A stretch of DNA of 64,000 nucleotides from CAZBNB01 sp964493245 (GTDB lineage Bacteria > Pseudomonadota > Gammaproteobacteria > Legionellales > Legionellaceae): NCBI GenBank assembly GCA_964493245.1, contig CAZBNB010000005.1, forward strand, positions 57,918 to 121,917. The letters run 5' to 3'. How positions within the stretch are numbered: the stretch's first letter is position 1; every line of letters begins with the position of its first letter. Positions 54,930 to 63,956 of the stretch are shown in pieces. The notes under the pieces are model-generated. The model was not told where the DNA came from, made no database searches, and saw only the letters and a list, made by a program, of their open reading frames with translations. The position numbers and the translations under genes were made by a program.

Positions 54930-55700
54930 CTAATCAGATTTGATAGCCACCTTTTTCTTTCTTGAAAAATACATTTTCATTTCTTGTAAACGCAATAACC
55001 CCACCACACGTAATGAATCAAAGATGCTGTTTGTTGGTAGTTTACTGTATCCTTTTTCACGATCGACAAACACGATTGGGAATTCATAGATTTTGGCGCG
55101 TTGTTTGTGTAACTGCCATAACAAATGTAATTTGTAAGCATAATGATTAGACAAAAACTTTTCTTGTAACACCGGCTCAATAAAAGCCCGTCGCGTAAAA
55201 CGAAATCCACTGGTAAAATCTTTGTAGCGTGGTGTCAGCATGGCGCGCGCAATATAATTACCTAATACTGAAATGACCTTACGATGCCACCCCCAATCTT
55301 TAGGAATTTGTCCGTTACGCACATAACGGCTACCTAATACCACATCATTGGTTTTAAGGCACGCTAGCATTGGCGAAATATATTTCGGTTGATGTGATAA
55401 ATCCGCATCAAACTCAACAACGATATCTGCTGACAATACATTAGTTGCGTACCGCATTGCCTGCCAATATGCCGATCCTAATCCTGATTTTTTAGGTTCA
55501 GTTTGCAAATAAAGCCAAGGATAAGTTGTCTGTAATCGTTGAACAATGGCAACGGTTTGATCGGTGGAAGCGCTGTCAAAAATAAGTACATTTAAATCGA
55601 AATCAACCACATCATGCTTGACTGCCGCCAAACATAAAATGGTTTCTTCGATCACTTCTGCCTCGTTGTAAGTTGGGATAATCACAACAACTTTTTCCAC
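54930..55700 (-). CDS. polyprenyl-phosphate mannose/glucose synthase-like glycosyltransferase (GT2)
   Basis: The protein has 256 residues. GT2 pattern: VVVIIPTYNEAEVIEETI, IFDSASTDQT, KKSGLGSAYWQAMRYA, the metal-binding VEFDADLSHQP, LGSRYVRNG and DFTSGFRFTRRAF. This is the pattern of dolichol-phosphate mannosyltransferase-like enzymes without the C-terminal membrane domain. It would load a sugar from a nucleotide onto a polyprenyl phosphate. It is convergent with the GT83-like gene at 53316. Confidence 0.9.
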   Translation of the reverse strand: MEKVVVIIPTYNEAEVIEETILCLAAVKHDVVDFDLNVLIFDSASTDQTVAIVQRLQTTYPWLYLQTEPKKSGLGSAYWQAMRYATNVLSADIVVEFDADLSHQPKYISPMLACLKTNDVVLGSRYVRNGQIPKDWGWHRKVISVLGNYIARAMLTPRYKDFTSGFRFTRRAFIEPVLQEKFLSNHYAYKLHLLWQLHKQRAKIYEFPIVFVDREKGYSKLPTNSIFDSLRVVGLLRLQEMKMYFSRKKKVAIKSD

Positions 55701-55817
55701 TCAAATTCCTTAAGTACGCAATAGAGCCATGATTATCGTTGAAAACGGCTTGGATGTGCAAGATAAAATCGGTTATACTGTGCGAATTTCGCTCTTCGCC
55801 AAACAGATTAAGAGATT

Positions 55818-56543
55818 ATGAAAGCTTACATTATTTCAACATTTTATAAATTTATTCCTCTAGACAACTACGAAGAGCTTAAAGAGCCTCTCTTGAGCGC
55901 GATGAAGTCACACCACATTTTAGGCACAATATTATTGGCCCATGAAGGTATCAATGGTGGCTTTGCCGGCACACCGAGCGACATGACCGCCTTTTACGAC
56001 TACTTACGCCAAGATTCTCGTTTCGCTGATTTGACATTCAAAGAAACATACAATGATATGATGCCGTACGAAAAAGCCAAAGTAAAACTGCGCAAGGAAA
56101 TTGTCACATTGGGTATTCCTGGGCTTAACCCTGGAGAAGAAACCGGTATCCATATCACACCAAATGAGTGGAATACACTGATTAGCGATCCAAACGTGGT
56201 CGTGATCGACACTCGGAATACTTACGAAGTAGAGCTCGGCACATTCAAACACGCACTCAACCCGCAAACAGAAAATTTCCGCGACTTTCCTGAATATGTA
56301 GAAAAAAATCTACTCGACAAGAAAGACAAAAAAATTGCTATGTTTTGTACGGGTGGTATTCGTTGCGAAAAATCCACCGCTTATCTTAAGTCTTTGGGAT
56401 TTGAAGCGGTCTATCAACTAGAAGGTGGTATTTTAAATTACTTAAAAGACGTTCCACTCGAAGAATCTATGTGGGAAGGCAGCTGCTTTGTTTTCGACGA
56501 GCGGATCGCCGTTCCGGCTGATGAGTCAGTTCAAGTTGTTTAG
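55818..56543 (+). CDS. trhO: tRNA uridine(34) hydroxylase (rhodanese-domain)
   Basis: The protein has 241 residues. The N-terminal domain has ILLAHEGINGGFAGT and KVKLRKEIVTLG. A rhodanese domain follows with VIDTRNTYEVELGTF and active-site CTGGIRCEKSTA. It hydroxylates U34 of certain tRNAs to ho5U using oxygen. It is the shorter version without the C-terminal zinc-binding tail of E. coli YceA (350 residues). It converges on murE, replacing the murF gene expected in that position of the dcw cluster. Confidence 0.92.
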   Translation: MKAYIISTFYKFIPLDNYEELKEPLLSAMKSHHILGTILLAHEGINGGFAGTPSDMTAFYDYLRQDSRFADLTFKETYNDMMPYEKAKVKLRKEIVTLGIPGLNPGEETGIHITPNEWNTLISDPNVVVIDTRNTYEVELGTFKHALNPQTENFRDFPEYVEKNLLDKKDKKIAMFCTGGIRCEKSTAYLKSLGFEAVYQLEGGILNYLKDVPLEESMWEGSCFVFDERIAVPADESVQVV

Positions 56544-56611
56544 AAATGTTCACGCCACACGAAGGAACGGCCATATTTGATCGTTCACTCCTGCAAAGTC
56601 AACACTTAAGA

Positions 56612-58081
56612 TTAAACAGACAAGTAATTTCTAACAACTTCTTGATCTGAAAACGGGAAACGTTCTTGCCCAATTTGTTGATAAGACTCATGCCCCTTGC
56701 CAGCAATCAGCACGATATCTTCTTTATCTGCCACTGACAACACGTGGTGAATAGCCTCTTTTCTATCGACAATCATTTGCATATGTTGTGTCGCCGTAAA
56801 ACCAGCGGCAATCTCTGCTAAAATCTGCTCTGGATCTTCAGTTCGGGGATTATCACTGGTTAAAATGACGTTATCAGCCCAGTTTTGAGCAATTTTGCCC
56901 ATCATAGGACGCTTACTGCGATCACGATCACCACCACAACCAAAAACAACCCACAGACGACGAGATCCGGTGCCATGTGCTTTTTTCAATTGTGATAATG
57001 TTTTGAGCACATTTTCCAATGCGTCTGGTGTGTGAGCATAATCCACCAAAACACAGGGCGTATTTGCCACTAACTCCAAACGACCAGGAGAGGCATGCAG
57101 CTGGGTCATCACGGTCACCACATCATCAATGCGATAACCGTGGGCCATCAAGCTAGCAAAGACAGCCAGGCCGTTATAAATATTAAATTCCCCTACCCCT
57201 TTAAGACGCAATCGATGTGTTCCCCAGGGTGAGGATACTTCGCAAACACTACCAGATAAATTAAATTCACAATGTGTTGCACGCACATCACATGATTTAT
57301 GCAATCCATAAGTCAATTGTTGGCAAGAAATGGCTTTTTTAGTTAACATAGAGTTTGCGTATGAGTCATCTTTATTCACAATAACCCACTCTAAGGACGG
57401 ATAGGCAAATAAACGTGCTTTAGCGCCAGCGTAAGCCTGCATTGTTTGATGATAATCCAAGTGATCTTGGGTGAGATTTGTATAAATCGCTTGTTTAAAA
57501 TGAACATGATCAACACGATGCTCACACAACGCATGTGAGGACACTTCCATGCATAATTGTTTAATATCATTGCTAACATATTCTGCACATAAACGCTGCA
57601 AACACAGCGCATCTGGCGTGGTATTCATCAGTGGCTGTAAGGCTGTCACAAAGCCTTGCCCTAAAGTACCCATATAACAAGCCGCTTCGCCAAGCAAGGT
57701 ATGCGCTTGAGCTAATTGATATGCAATGGTGGTTTTACCATTCGTACCAGTCACCCCTGTAACACTTAAATCACGGGTTGGATCCCGATAAAAACGACTG
57801 GCCATCGCAGCAAGAAAATGGGCTAAATGTGGTACTGGTACGCAAGGTAACGTCTCAGGCAAGCGCAAATCAACAGGCATGTGATGCGGATCGTAAGCTA
57901 TCGCTACCGCACCGGCTTGTTGCGCTTTTTCAATATAAAAACGTCCATCCGTTAATGCACCCGGATAAGCTAAAAAAAGATCGCCTGGCTTAACTTGACG
58001 GCTATCATTACAAATATGTTGAATATCACAATCTGCAATAGCATCCTTAACCCAAGGTTTCAGTAGATGGTTTAATTTCAT
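56612..58081 (-). CDS. murE: UDP-MurNAc-tripeptide synthetase (meso-DAP adding)
   Basis: The protein has 489 residues. The P-loop is TGTNGKTT (111-118), the probable carbamylated lysine is K221 (AYAGAKARLF), and DNPR at 410-413 (TSDNPRTEDP) is the meso-diaminopimelate recognition motif. It adds the third amino acid of the wall peptide. Its ATG overlaps the ftsI stop by 4 bases. It is the last gene of the cluster here: murF, mraY, murD, ftsW and the rest do not follow. Confidence 0.97.
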   Translation of the reverse strand: MKLNHLLKPWVKDAIADCDIQHICNDSRQVKPGDLFLAYPGALTDGRFYIEKAQQAGAVAIAYDPHHMPVDLRLPETLPCVPVPHLAHFLAAMASRFYRDPTRDLSVTGVTGTNGKTTIAYQLAQAHTLLGEAACYMGTLGQGFVTALQPLMNTTPDALCLQRLCAEYVSNDIKQLCMEVSSHALCEHRVDHVHFKQAIYTNLTQDHLDYHQTMQAYAGAKARLFAYPSLEWVIVNKDDSYANSMLTKKAISCQQLTYGLHKSCDVRATHCEFNLSGSVCEVSSPWGTHRLRLKGVGEFNIYNGLAVFASLMAHGYRIDDVVTVMTQLHASPGRLELVANTPCVLVDYAHTPDALENVLKTLSQLKKAHGTGSRRLWVVFGCGGDRDRSKRPMMGKIAQNWADNVILTSDNPRTEDPEQILAEIAAGFTATQHMQMIVDRKEAIHHVLSVADKEDIVLIAGKGHESYQQIGQERFPFSDQEVVRNYLSV

Positions 58082-59754
58082 GTTGTGCTCGGCTGATCAG
58101 GTGGAACATCCAGAATACGCAATGCGGTGCTCATTACTTTCGCAAATAAAGGCGCTGCGACTGCCGCACCATAATATCCACCTTTGGTTGGATCATGAAT
58201 AAAGACAGCTACAATCAAGCGTGGCTTAGATACCGGTGCAATCCCCACAAAACTAGAAATGTAGCGGCGCTCGTCATAACCATGCTTACCTGCAATACGT
58301 GCAGTACCCGTTTTACCGGCGATGCGATAACCAGAAACCATAGCGGCTTTACCAGTTCCATCGCTTACCACCGCTTCCAGCATCGATAAGACTTGATCGG
58401 CTGTCTGTGGATTCAAAACCTGCTCGCCTGTTTCTTGCACATCTTGATGTAATAAGCGTACCGGTATCAGCTGCCCATGATTGGCAAAAACCGAGTACGC
58501 CTTAGCTACTTGCATGGCCGTTGAAGACAGGCCATAACCAAAACTCAGCGTTGCCAAAACAAACGGATTTGCATCCGTTACTTTGACTATGGCACCATCA
58601 CTTTCACCGGGGTAGCCACTCTCGGTACGTCGCGAAAACCCAGATCGTGTTAATAAACCAATCAGCTGCTCTGGTGGACTGGTTAACACCATTTTAGTCA
58701 CACCCACATTACTCGAGTATCGTAACACGCCGGTCACATCTAAAACCCCATAATTATGCACATCTCGCACCGTTCGTCCATGCACCACTATCCAACTTGG
58801 GCGTGTGTCAATCACCGTTGTTGGCGTGAAACGACCTGTGTCCAGTGCACTGGCAATACTAAATGGCTTGATAATCGATCCTGGCTCAAATATATCTGTA
58901 AGCGCTTTATTACGGTACGTATCTAAAGTGTAATGACTACGTACATTGGGATTGAAAGAAGGTGCATTTGCAATCGCTAATACTTCGCCTGTCTGTGTAT
59001 CTAAAACAACAACCGTACCAGACTTTGCACCAAATTGTTCGATGGTTTTATGCAGCTCATAATAAGCAAAAAATTGTATACGTCTATCAATACTGAGTTG
59101 CAAGGTGTTGCCTGCACGTGGCTCTTTCAAGGTATTGAGTTCTTCGATGATACGACCATAACGATCTTTCACCACGCGTTTTTTCCCACTGACGCCCATC
59201 AGCCAATGTTGATAGGCTAACTCTAAGCCTTCGATGCCGTTATCATCTACATTCGTAAAACCCAATAGCTGGGCAGCACTTTCACCTTCAGGATAATAAC
59301 GTTTAAACTCTTGTTGAAAATTAACACCCGGAATATTTAATTCGGCAATTTCTTTCGCTAGCATGGGTGTTAATTGACGCTGTAGATAAACAAACTCTCG
59401 ATTACTGGCTTGCGTAAGGCGTTTTTTTAATGCTTTAGGCTCTACATTTAAGTATCGTGCGAGTTTTTTTAATTGCGTCGCTGTGGGCTGAAACGTTTTT
59501 GGATTGACCCATAAAGACTGTACAGGTGTACTAACAGCCATGGGCGCACCCTCTCGGTCTAAAATCATGCCGCGATAAGCTGGAATATCGACTGTACGCA
59601 AGCTGCGCGCATTGCCTTGACCACGAAGAAATTTTTGATTGAGCACCGTTAAATCAACGGTTCGCCACAATAAGAGACTGAATAAACTGACAAAAAACAA
59701 AGCGACCGTCGCTAGTCGAGCAAGGTGATGACCTGCCTTTTCTTTTTTTATCAC
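58078..59754 (-). CDS. ftsI: peptidoglycan transpeptidase FtsI (PBP3)
   Basis: The protein has 558 residues. A cytoplasmic tail and one membrane segment (about 14-33) are followed by the pedestal domain starting IPAYRGMILDREG. The penicillin-binding motifs are SIIK at 293-296, SSN at 347-349 and KTGT at 481-484. It cross-links septal peptidoglycan together with FtsW. The stop overlaps murE by 4 bases, and ftsL ends 60 bases upstream. Confidence 0.97.
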   Translation of the reverse strand: MIKKEKAGHHLARLATVALFFVSLFSLLLWRTVDLTVLNQKFLRGQGNARSLRTVDIPAYRGMILDREGAPMAVSTPVQSLWVNPKTFQPTATQLKKLARYLNVEPKALKKRLTQASNREFVYLQRQLTPMLAKEIAELNIPGVNFQQEFKRYYPEGESAAQLLGFTNVDDNGIEGLELAYQHWLMGVSGKKRVVKDRYGRIIEELNTLKEPRAGNTLQLSIDRRIQFFAYYELHKTIEQFGAKSGTVVVLDTQTGEVLAIANAPSFNPNVRSHYTLDTYRNKALTDIFEPGSIIKPFSIASALDTGRFTPTTVIDTRPSWIVVHGRTVRDVHNYGVLDVTGVLRYSSNVGVTKMVLTSPPEQLIGLLTRSGFSRRTESGYPGESDGAIVKVTDANPFVLATLSFGYGLSSTAMQVAKAYSVFANHGQLIPVRLLHQDVQETGEQVLNPQTADQVLSMLEAVVSDGTGKAAMVSGYRIAGKTGTARIAGKHGYDERRYISSFVGIAPVSKPRLIVAVFIHDPTKGGYYGAAVAAPLFAKVMSTALRILDVPPDQPSTT

Positions 59755-59814
59755 TGCTCAGTTCCTTTTCAACTTCCTGTTCTCAATGCTTTATACTGCA
59801 TTAAAATATACGTC

Positions 59815-60153
59815 TTAAGCGTTATGCAGTATGAGGATTTTTTTACTGGCTGGCAAGACCATGTTTAATTTATCTGTTGCTAAATGCTCTACCCGTGATG
59901 GTGTCGCTAAACTTGCCTGCTCTAGTAACAACTGTCCCCATTGTAACTGTAATTGATGGTTATTTTGAACAGAAAGTTCCAGTTGATTCAGTGTCACACG
60001 ATGCAAATTCGTCACGTAAACCACACACAATGCGCTCAGAAGAACCGCTAACAACAATCCTAATTGTAATGCGCTGGAAAACGATAAACGAATACCTGCA
60101 AGTTGACCATGAAATAAATTACTTTGATGAATATCTCTTGCTGCTGCGTTCAT
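59815..60153 (-). CDS. ftsL: cell division protein FtsL
   Basis: The protein has 112 residues. An N-terminal cytoplasmic part of about 28 residues is followed by one membrane segment (about 29-50, LQLGLLLAVLLSALCVVYV) and a short periplasmic coiled coil. FtsL sequences are poorly conserved; the call rests on the topology, the length and the place between rsmH and ftsI. It joins FtsB and FtsQ to activate FtsWI. The start overlaps the rsmH stop by 4 bases. Confidence 0.9.
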   Translation of the reverse strand: MNAAARDIHQSNLFHGQLAGIRLSFSSALQLGLLLAVLLSALCVVYVTNLHRVTLNQLELSVQNNHQLQLQWGQLLLEQASLATPSRVEHLATDKLNMVLPASKKILILHNA

Positions 60154-61070
60154 GATAACTTTTCTCCTATTCTCAGTACGGCACTCCTTGCACGACTGTT
60201 TTCTACCACTTCTTTTTCACTGGGAAGGATGGCCTTACCAATGCAATGAAATGTTTTACATATTGCTGAAGCTTTAATTGGCACACCACGTGGCGGTTGC
60301 TCACCTTGTGCTTGTTTACGCATAAAATGCTTCACCAATCGATCCTCTAATGAATGAAAGCTAATCACCGCTAATCGTCCGTTGACAGCTAATACGTCTA
60401 GACATTGCTGCAAACTGTGTGCCAAATCATCTAATTCATGATTAACGTGTATGCGTATGGCTTGAAAAACACGGGTTGCAGGATGTTTATGTTTTTCCCA
60501 TTTTGGATTCGCTTGCTTGACAATATCGGCCAAGGCCAGCGTCGTACGAATCGGTGCCTCTTCGCGCGCACGCACAATGGCTCTGGCAATGCGCCCTGCA
60601 AAACGCTCCTCACCATACTCCTTAAACACGCGCACCATTTCGCTCTCCTGAGCCTGATTGACAAAGACTTCCGCACTTAACGCTTGCGTTACATCCATCC
60701 GCATATCTAAAGGCCCCTGTTGCATAAAACTGAAGCCTCGCTCGGGATCATCTAATTGTGGTGATGACACGCCGAGATCCATCAATATTCCATCGATACG
60801 TCCTACAACATCAAACTGCTTTGCCACATCGGCAATTTTGCTAAACGACCCATGAAAAAAACGAACACGCTGGTCGGTAGCAAATTGCGCTTCACCATGC
60901 GCAATCGCTGTTAAATCTTTATCGATCGCAATCAGTAAACCCTCTTGATTGAGAGCACTTAATATTGCCCGACTGTGGCCACCTCGCCCAAAAGTACAAT
61001 CAACGTAAATACCATTGGGAATGATTCTTAAGCCTTCAAGTACCTCTTGCATCAATACCGGTTTATGCAC
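60150..61070 (-). CDS. rsmH: 16S rRNA (cytosine-1402-N4)-methyltransferase
   Basis: The protein has 306 residues. It opens MHKPVLMQEVLEGL and has the SAM-binding YVDCTFGRGGHSRAIL. GILMDLGVSSPQLDDPERGFSF and ISFHSLEDRLVKHFMR follow. It methylates C1402 in the ribosomal decoding site. It starts 10 bases after mraZ, in the normal dcw order. Confidence 0.98.
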   Translation of the reverse strand: MHKPVLMQEVLEGLRIIPNGIYVDCTFGRGGHSRAILSALNQEGLLIAIDKDLTAIAHGEAQFATDQRVRFFHGSFSKIADVAKQFDVVGRIDGILMDLGVSSPQLDDPERGFSFMQQGPLDMRMDVTQALSAEVFVNQAQESEMVRVFKEYGEERFAGRIARAIVRAREEAPIRTTLALADIVKQANPKWEKHKHPATRVFQAIRIHVNHELDDLAHSLQQCLDVLAVNGRLAVISFHSLEDRLVKHFMRKQAQGEQPPRGVPIKASAICKTFHCIGKAILPSEKEVVENSRARSAVLRIGEKLS

Positions 61071-61080
61071 CGCATGCCTC

Positions 61081-61539
61081 TTATAATGAAACTGCTTTTA
61101 ATTCTTCAGACATCTGCCCTAATTGGCTTGATTCATCGTTCAACCACTGATCTCGACGCGCTTCCCACAGCGCCTCAGACCATACTTCAAACTTATTACA
61201 TTGCCCTATCATGAGCACACGTTTATCTAATTTGGCATGATCACGTAACAATTGCGGCAACAGAAGACGGCCGTTGCTGTCTAGTTTAACGTCGGTAGCA
61301 TGACCAATTAATAGACGCTGAATTCGTCGTGACACCGGATCAAAGCTGGGTAACCGTTGCAAATTCGCTTCAATCACTTGCCATTCTTTAGCGGGATAAA
61401 GCAGCAAACATGTCTCTTCCGTGTCAATGGTGATTACCAAAGAAGCACCATCCTCCATGCCTAAGGCGTCACGATACCGCGTCGGTATCGCAAGGCGCCC
61501 TTTTCCATCAATGTGTATGGCGTTAATCCCACGGAACAT
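61081..61539 (-). CDS. mraZ: transcriptional regulator MraZ
   Basis: The protein has 152 residues, equal to E. coli. The ATG at 61539 gives MFRGINAIHIDGKGRLAIP; the frame opens ten codons earlier, inside the operator, and is not used. It has two SpoVT/AbrB-like halves, each with the DxKGR pattern (DGKGRLAIPTRYRD and DSNGRLLLPQLLRDHA). MraZ represses the division cluster by binding its own promoter region. Confidence 0.97.
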   Translation of the reverse strand: MFRGINAIHIDGKGRLAIPTRYRDALGMEDGASLVITIDTEETCLLLYPAKEWQVIEANLQRLPSFDPVSRRIQRLLIGHATDVKLDSNGRLLLPQLLRDHAKLDKRVLMIGQCNKFEVWSEALWEARRDQWLNDESSQLGQMSEELKAVSL

Positions 61540-61561
61540 GATTTTACCATTGTGGAATCTC

Positions 61562-61576
61562 TCCCACAATTCCCCA
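61562..61576 (-). promoter_or_regulatory. MraZ operator boxes
   Basis: On the minus strand TGGGG (61572-61576) and TGGGA (61562-61566) stand 10 bases apart, as in the TGGGN-N5 repeats bound by MraZ in E. coli and mycoplasmas. They lie 23-37 bases before the mraZ ATG, in the leader. Only two boxes are clear; the third position reads TCCAC. Confidence 0.75.
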
Positions 61577-61606
61577 CTGTTTTGTTATTTTAATCCACTT
61601 TTACAC

Positions 61607-61636
61607 ACTATAGGTGCACATTTTCCCTAACGTCAA
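61607..61636 (-). promoter_or_regulatory. sigma-70-type promoter of the mraZ cluster
   Basis: On the minus strand the -35 TTGACG (61631-61636), an 18-base spacer and the -10 TATAGT (61607-61612) form a good promoter. Transcription would start at about 61600, some 60 bases before the mraZ ATG and just upstream of the MraZ boxes. Confidence 0.7.
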
Positions 61637-61877
61637 GATAAAAATGGATTTTTTTTACACGCAGTCGTTCACAAAAGATATAATTTACATCTAGTTTATC
61701 AAAATAAATGCAAATAATTCAAATAAAGCTCAACCAAGGGTGCGCGACGTTGTTATCAAAGGGAAAAGATGTCAACTGATGTATCGCGATGCTCAACATG
61801 ACAACGGTCTTTGCGAGCATCACAAAAGAGGATGTTTTTAGCGTGTTACGTATAAGCGGACTTCATTAAATATCATC
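61637..61877. other. intergenic stretch upstream of the mraZ promoter
   Basis: No gene is seen. GATGCTC at 61788-61794 and GAGCATC at 61815-61821 form a 7-bp stem, possibly part of the terminator of the coiled-coil gene that ends at 61878. The rest is AT-rich without clear structure. Confidence 0.4.
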
Positions 61878-63158
61878 TCAACAGCTTAGCGAATCAAACT
61901 GACTGGCTTGAGGAATATCTTCTAAAAATAAACTCGAGGCTTGGCGCGCTGAGCGTGATAATAAATTCTTATCTCGGCCCATACGTCCAAAAAAGCCATA
62001 CGTACTCGCAGTGACTAGACCCGCACCCACACCCAATGCCACAGGCGTTAGCACAGTCATACTACAGCCTATCATTGCCGCAAGGCTAACCAGCGCTGGA
62101 TAAATATGCACGGCTGTCAAAGCAGACACAACCAATCCAGCTGCCACTGCGTTACCACTCAAATACAAACTTAAAGCCAAGATGGTAGCTAACACGACTG
62201 CCGCCGTCAAACACCAGAAGAACACGGAAATATATTGTAAAACAGCACTCCCTGAGCCAGGCAATTGCCAACAATGCTGCTCGATTTCTCGAAATTTCTT
62301 TGCCATGTCTATTTGAAAATGTCTATCTTTGGCAGTTGTTGCATCTTGCGATAAACGATCGATATTTTCGTAAACCTCTGTCAACGTATTGATAATAGCG
62401 GATTGCGCTTCATATCTTTTGGGATTTTGAATACGGGCATCGTGCAACACGATCGGTTGCTGTTTTTTTAGGTCAACAATAACTTTTTCTAAATCAAGCA
62501 AATTTGTTTTAAAACGCCTCGCGCGCTGATGGTATTTTTTTGGATCTACCCAATCATTCCATGCTTGCACAAATGAATTAGAGGCAGTATAAGCCGATTC
62601 GGCTTGGCTTGTTAGAGCCGTTGAGTGATCTGCTGCACACTGAATGCTCTTAGCCAGATTATCAAGTTGTTGATTATAATAATTATGCTGCTGTTGACAC
62701 AAGTTTAAATCAGCAAGTTTTTGTGTTAACTCAATGCTTTTTAAAGATAATTCTAGCGATTTTTCATATATCTCTAAATATTGGGGTAGTGCATCCGCTA
62801 AGCCCGAGTCATCCGATTTTTCTTCCTCTATACGCTCTTTCATATATTGCTTTGTTATTTTTAGCAAGCGTCTACCTTTCTCTTGCTTTGAAAGCAACGA
62901 TTGCGCATCCTCTGGCATCACATGATAAGTATCCCAAGCATGAATCAAATGGTTATCTGAACGTGTTATTATGTGTGTTTTATCGTTATGAATCGCATCA
63001 ATAATTTGCTTTTTCTCATTATATTCTTGCGTTATTTTACGGATCTCAGCTTTAATTTTTTCTTCGTTATAACGAGCATTTGTACGCTGTGATGGCGATA
63101 AATTATATTTTTCTATAATCGATAATCTGTCTGGGCTGTCGTCATAAAATTGTCGCAT
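61878..63158 (-). CDS. hypothetical coiled-coil protein with C-terminal membrane segments
   Basis: The protein has 426 residues. Long helical or coiled-coil regions (about 28-60, 90-175 and 215-295) are followed by two or three membrane segments (about 308-333, 338-362 and 364-390) and a short tail ending SLSC. There is no signal peptide and no recognised domain. The start overlaps the coaX stop by 17 bases, so it is translated from the coaX message. birA or a secretion gene more often neighbours coaX. The architecture resembles the protein at 45409 and some secreted effectors, but the sequences do not match. Confidence 0.65.
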   Translation of the reverse strand: MRQFYDDSPDRLSIIEKYNLSPSQRTNARYNEEKIKAEIRKITQEYNEKKQIIDAIHNDKTHIITRSDNHLIHAWDTYHVMPEDAQSLLSKQEKGRRLLKITKQYMKERIEEEKSDDSGLADALPQYLEIYEKSLELSLKSIELTQKLADLNLCQQQHNYYNQQLDNLAKSIQCAADHSTALTSQAESAYTASNSFVQAWNDWVDPKKYHQRARRFKTNLLDLEKVIVDLKKQQPIVLHDARIQNPKRYEAQSAIINTLTEVYENIDRLSQDATTAKDRHFQIDMAKKFREIEQHCWQLPGSGSAVLQYISVFFWCLTAAVVLATILALSLYLSGNAVAAGLVVSALTAVHIYPALVSLAAMIGCSMTVLTPVALGVGAGLVTASTYGFFGRMGRDKNLLSRSARQASSLFLEDIPQASQFDSLSC

Positions 63159-63939
63159 AATTTACATCCAATTGAATATTCATATCAGCAGCAAAGCGTA
63201 TGCCTTGCAACACCAAATCAGGCAAGTGCAAATCATAAATAGATTGTTTTTCAAATAAAGCAGCAAAACCACCTGTGGCAATCACCACGGCTTCTTCTCC
63301 TGCAAACACATCCTGTTTAAAACGCTGAATTAATTCACGGCAAGCACCCACCGCACCAAAAAAAATACCCGATTGGATACTTTCAGCTGTCGATCGCCCG
63401 AGTGCTTGCTCACATTTAACAATTTCTACTGTCGGTAATTTAGCTGTATTGGCTGACAACGCTTCAACTGATAAGCGCATACCAGGTAAAATGGCGCCGC
63501 CTTGATAAACTTTTTTTGCATTCACGACACAAAACGTCGTGGCAGTCCCAAAATCAATGATGATCAGATTTTTATTCGGAAAAAGATGTGTGGCTGCAAT
63601 TGCGTTAGCAATTCGATCAGCGCCTACATCACCAGGATTGTTATAGCGAATATTTAAACCTGTTTTAACTCCCGCTTGTAAAAAAAACGGATCTATTGAG
63701 AAATACTTGATGCAGGCGGATCGCAAAGAATAATCCAGCTGAGGTACCACAGAACACACTGCAATGTGCCGAATGGCTTGTGGATCACAGGCATTTTCAC
63801 GTAAAACCGCTTTTAAAAATAAACCAAACTCATCTGAAGTACTGGCTTTGGCGCTTTGTCTAAAACGCAAGACAATGTCTTCTTTAGCAAACAAACCGCC
63901 ATAAATATGTGAATTACCAACATCTAAGCATAACAACAT
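63142..63939 (-). CDS. coaX: type III pantothenate kinase
   Basis: The protein has 265 residues in the ASKHA fold. It has LCLDVGNSHIYGGLF (phosphate-1), NPGDVGADRIANAIAA and IIDFGTATTFCVV (phosphate-2). YQGGAILPGMRLSVEAL and IATGGFAALFEK follow. It carries out the first step of coenzyme A synthesis and is insensitive to CoA feedback in known members. It lies directly downstream of rnpB on the same strand. Confidence 0.96.
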   Translation of the reverse strand: MLLCLDVGNSHIYGGLFAKEDIVLRFRQSAKASTSDEFGLFLKAVLRENACDPQAIRHIAVCSVVPQLDYSLRSACIKYFSIDPFFLQAGVKTGLNIRYNNPGDVGADRIANAIAATHLFPNKNLIIIDFGTATTFCVVNAKKVYQGGAILPGMRLSVEALSANTAKLPTVEIVKCEQALGRSTAESIQSGIFFGAVGACRELIQRFKQDVFAGEEAVVIATGGFAALFEKQSIYDLHLPDLVLQGIRFAADMNIQLDVNYATIL

Positions 63940-63956
63940 AAGCAGCCCATTTAAAA

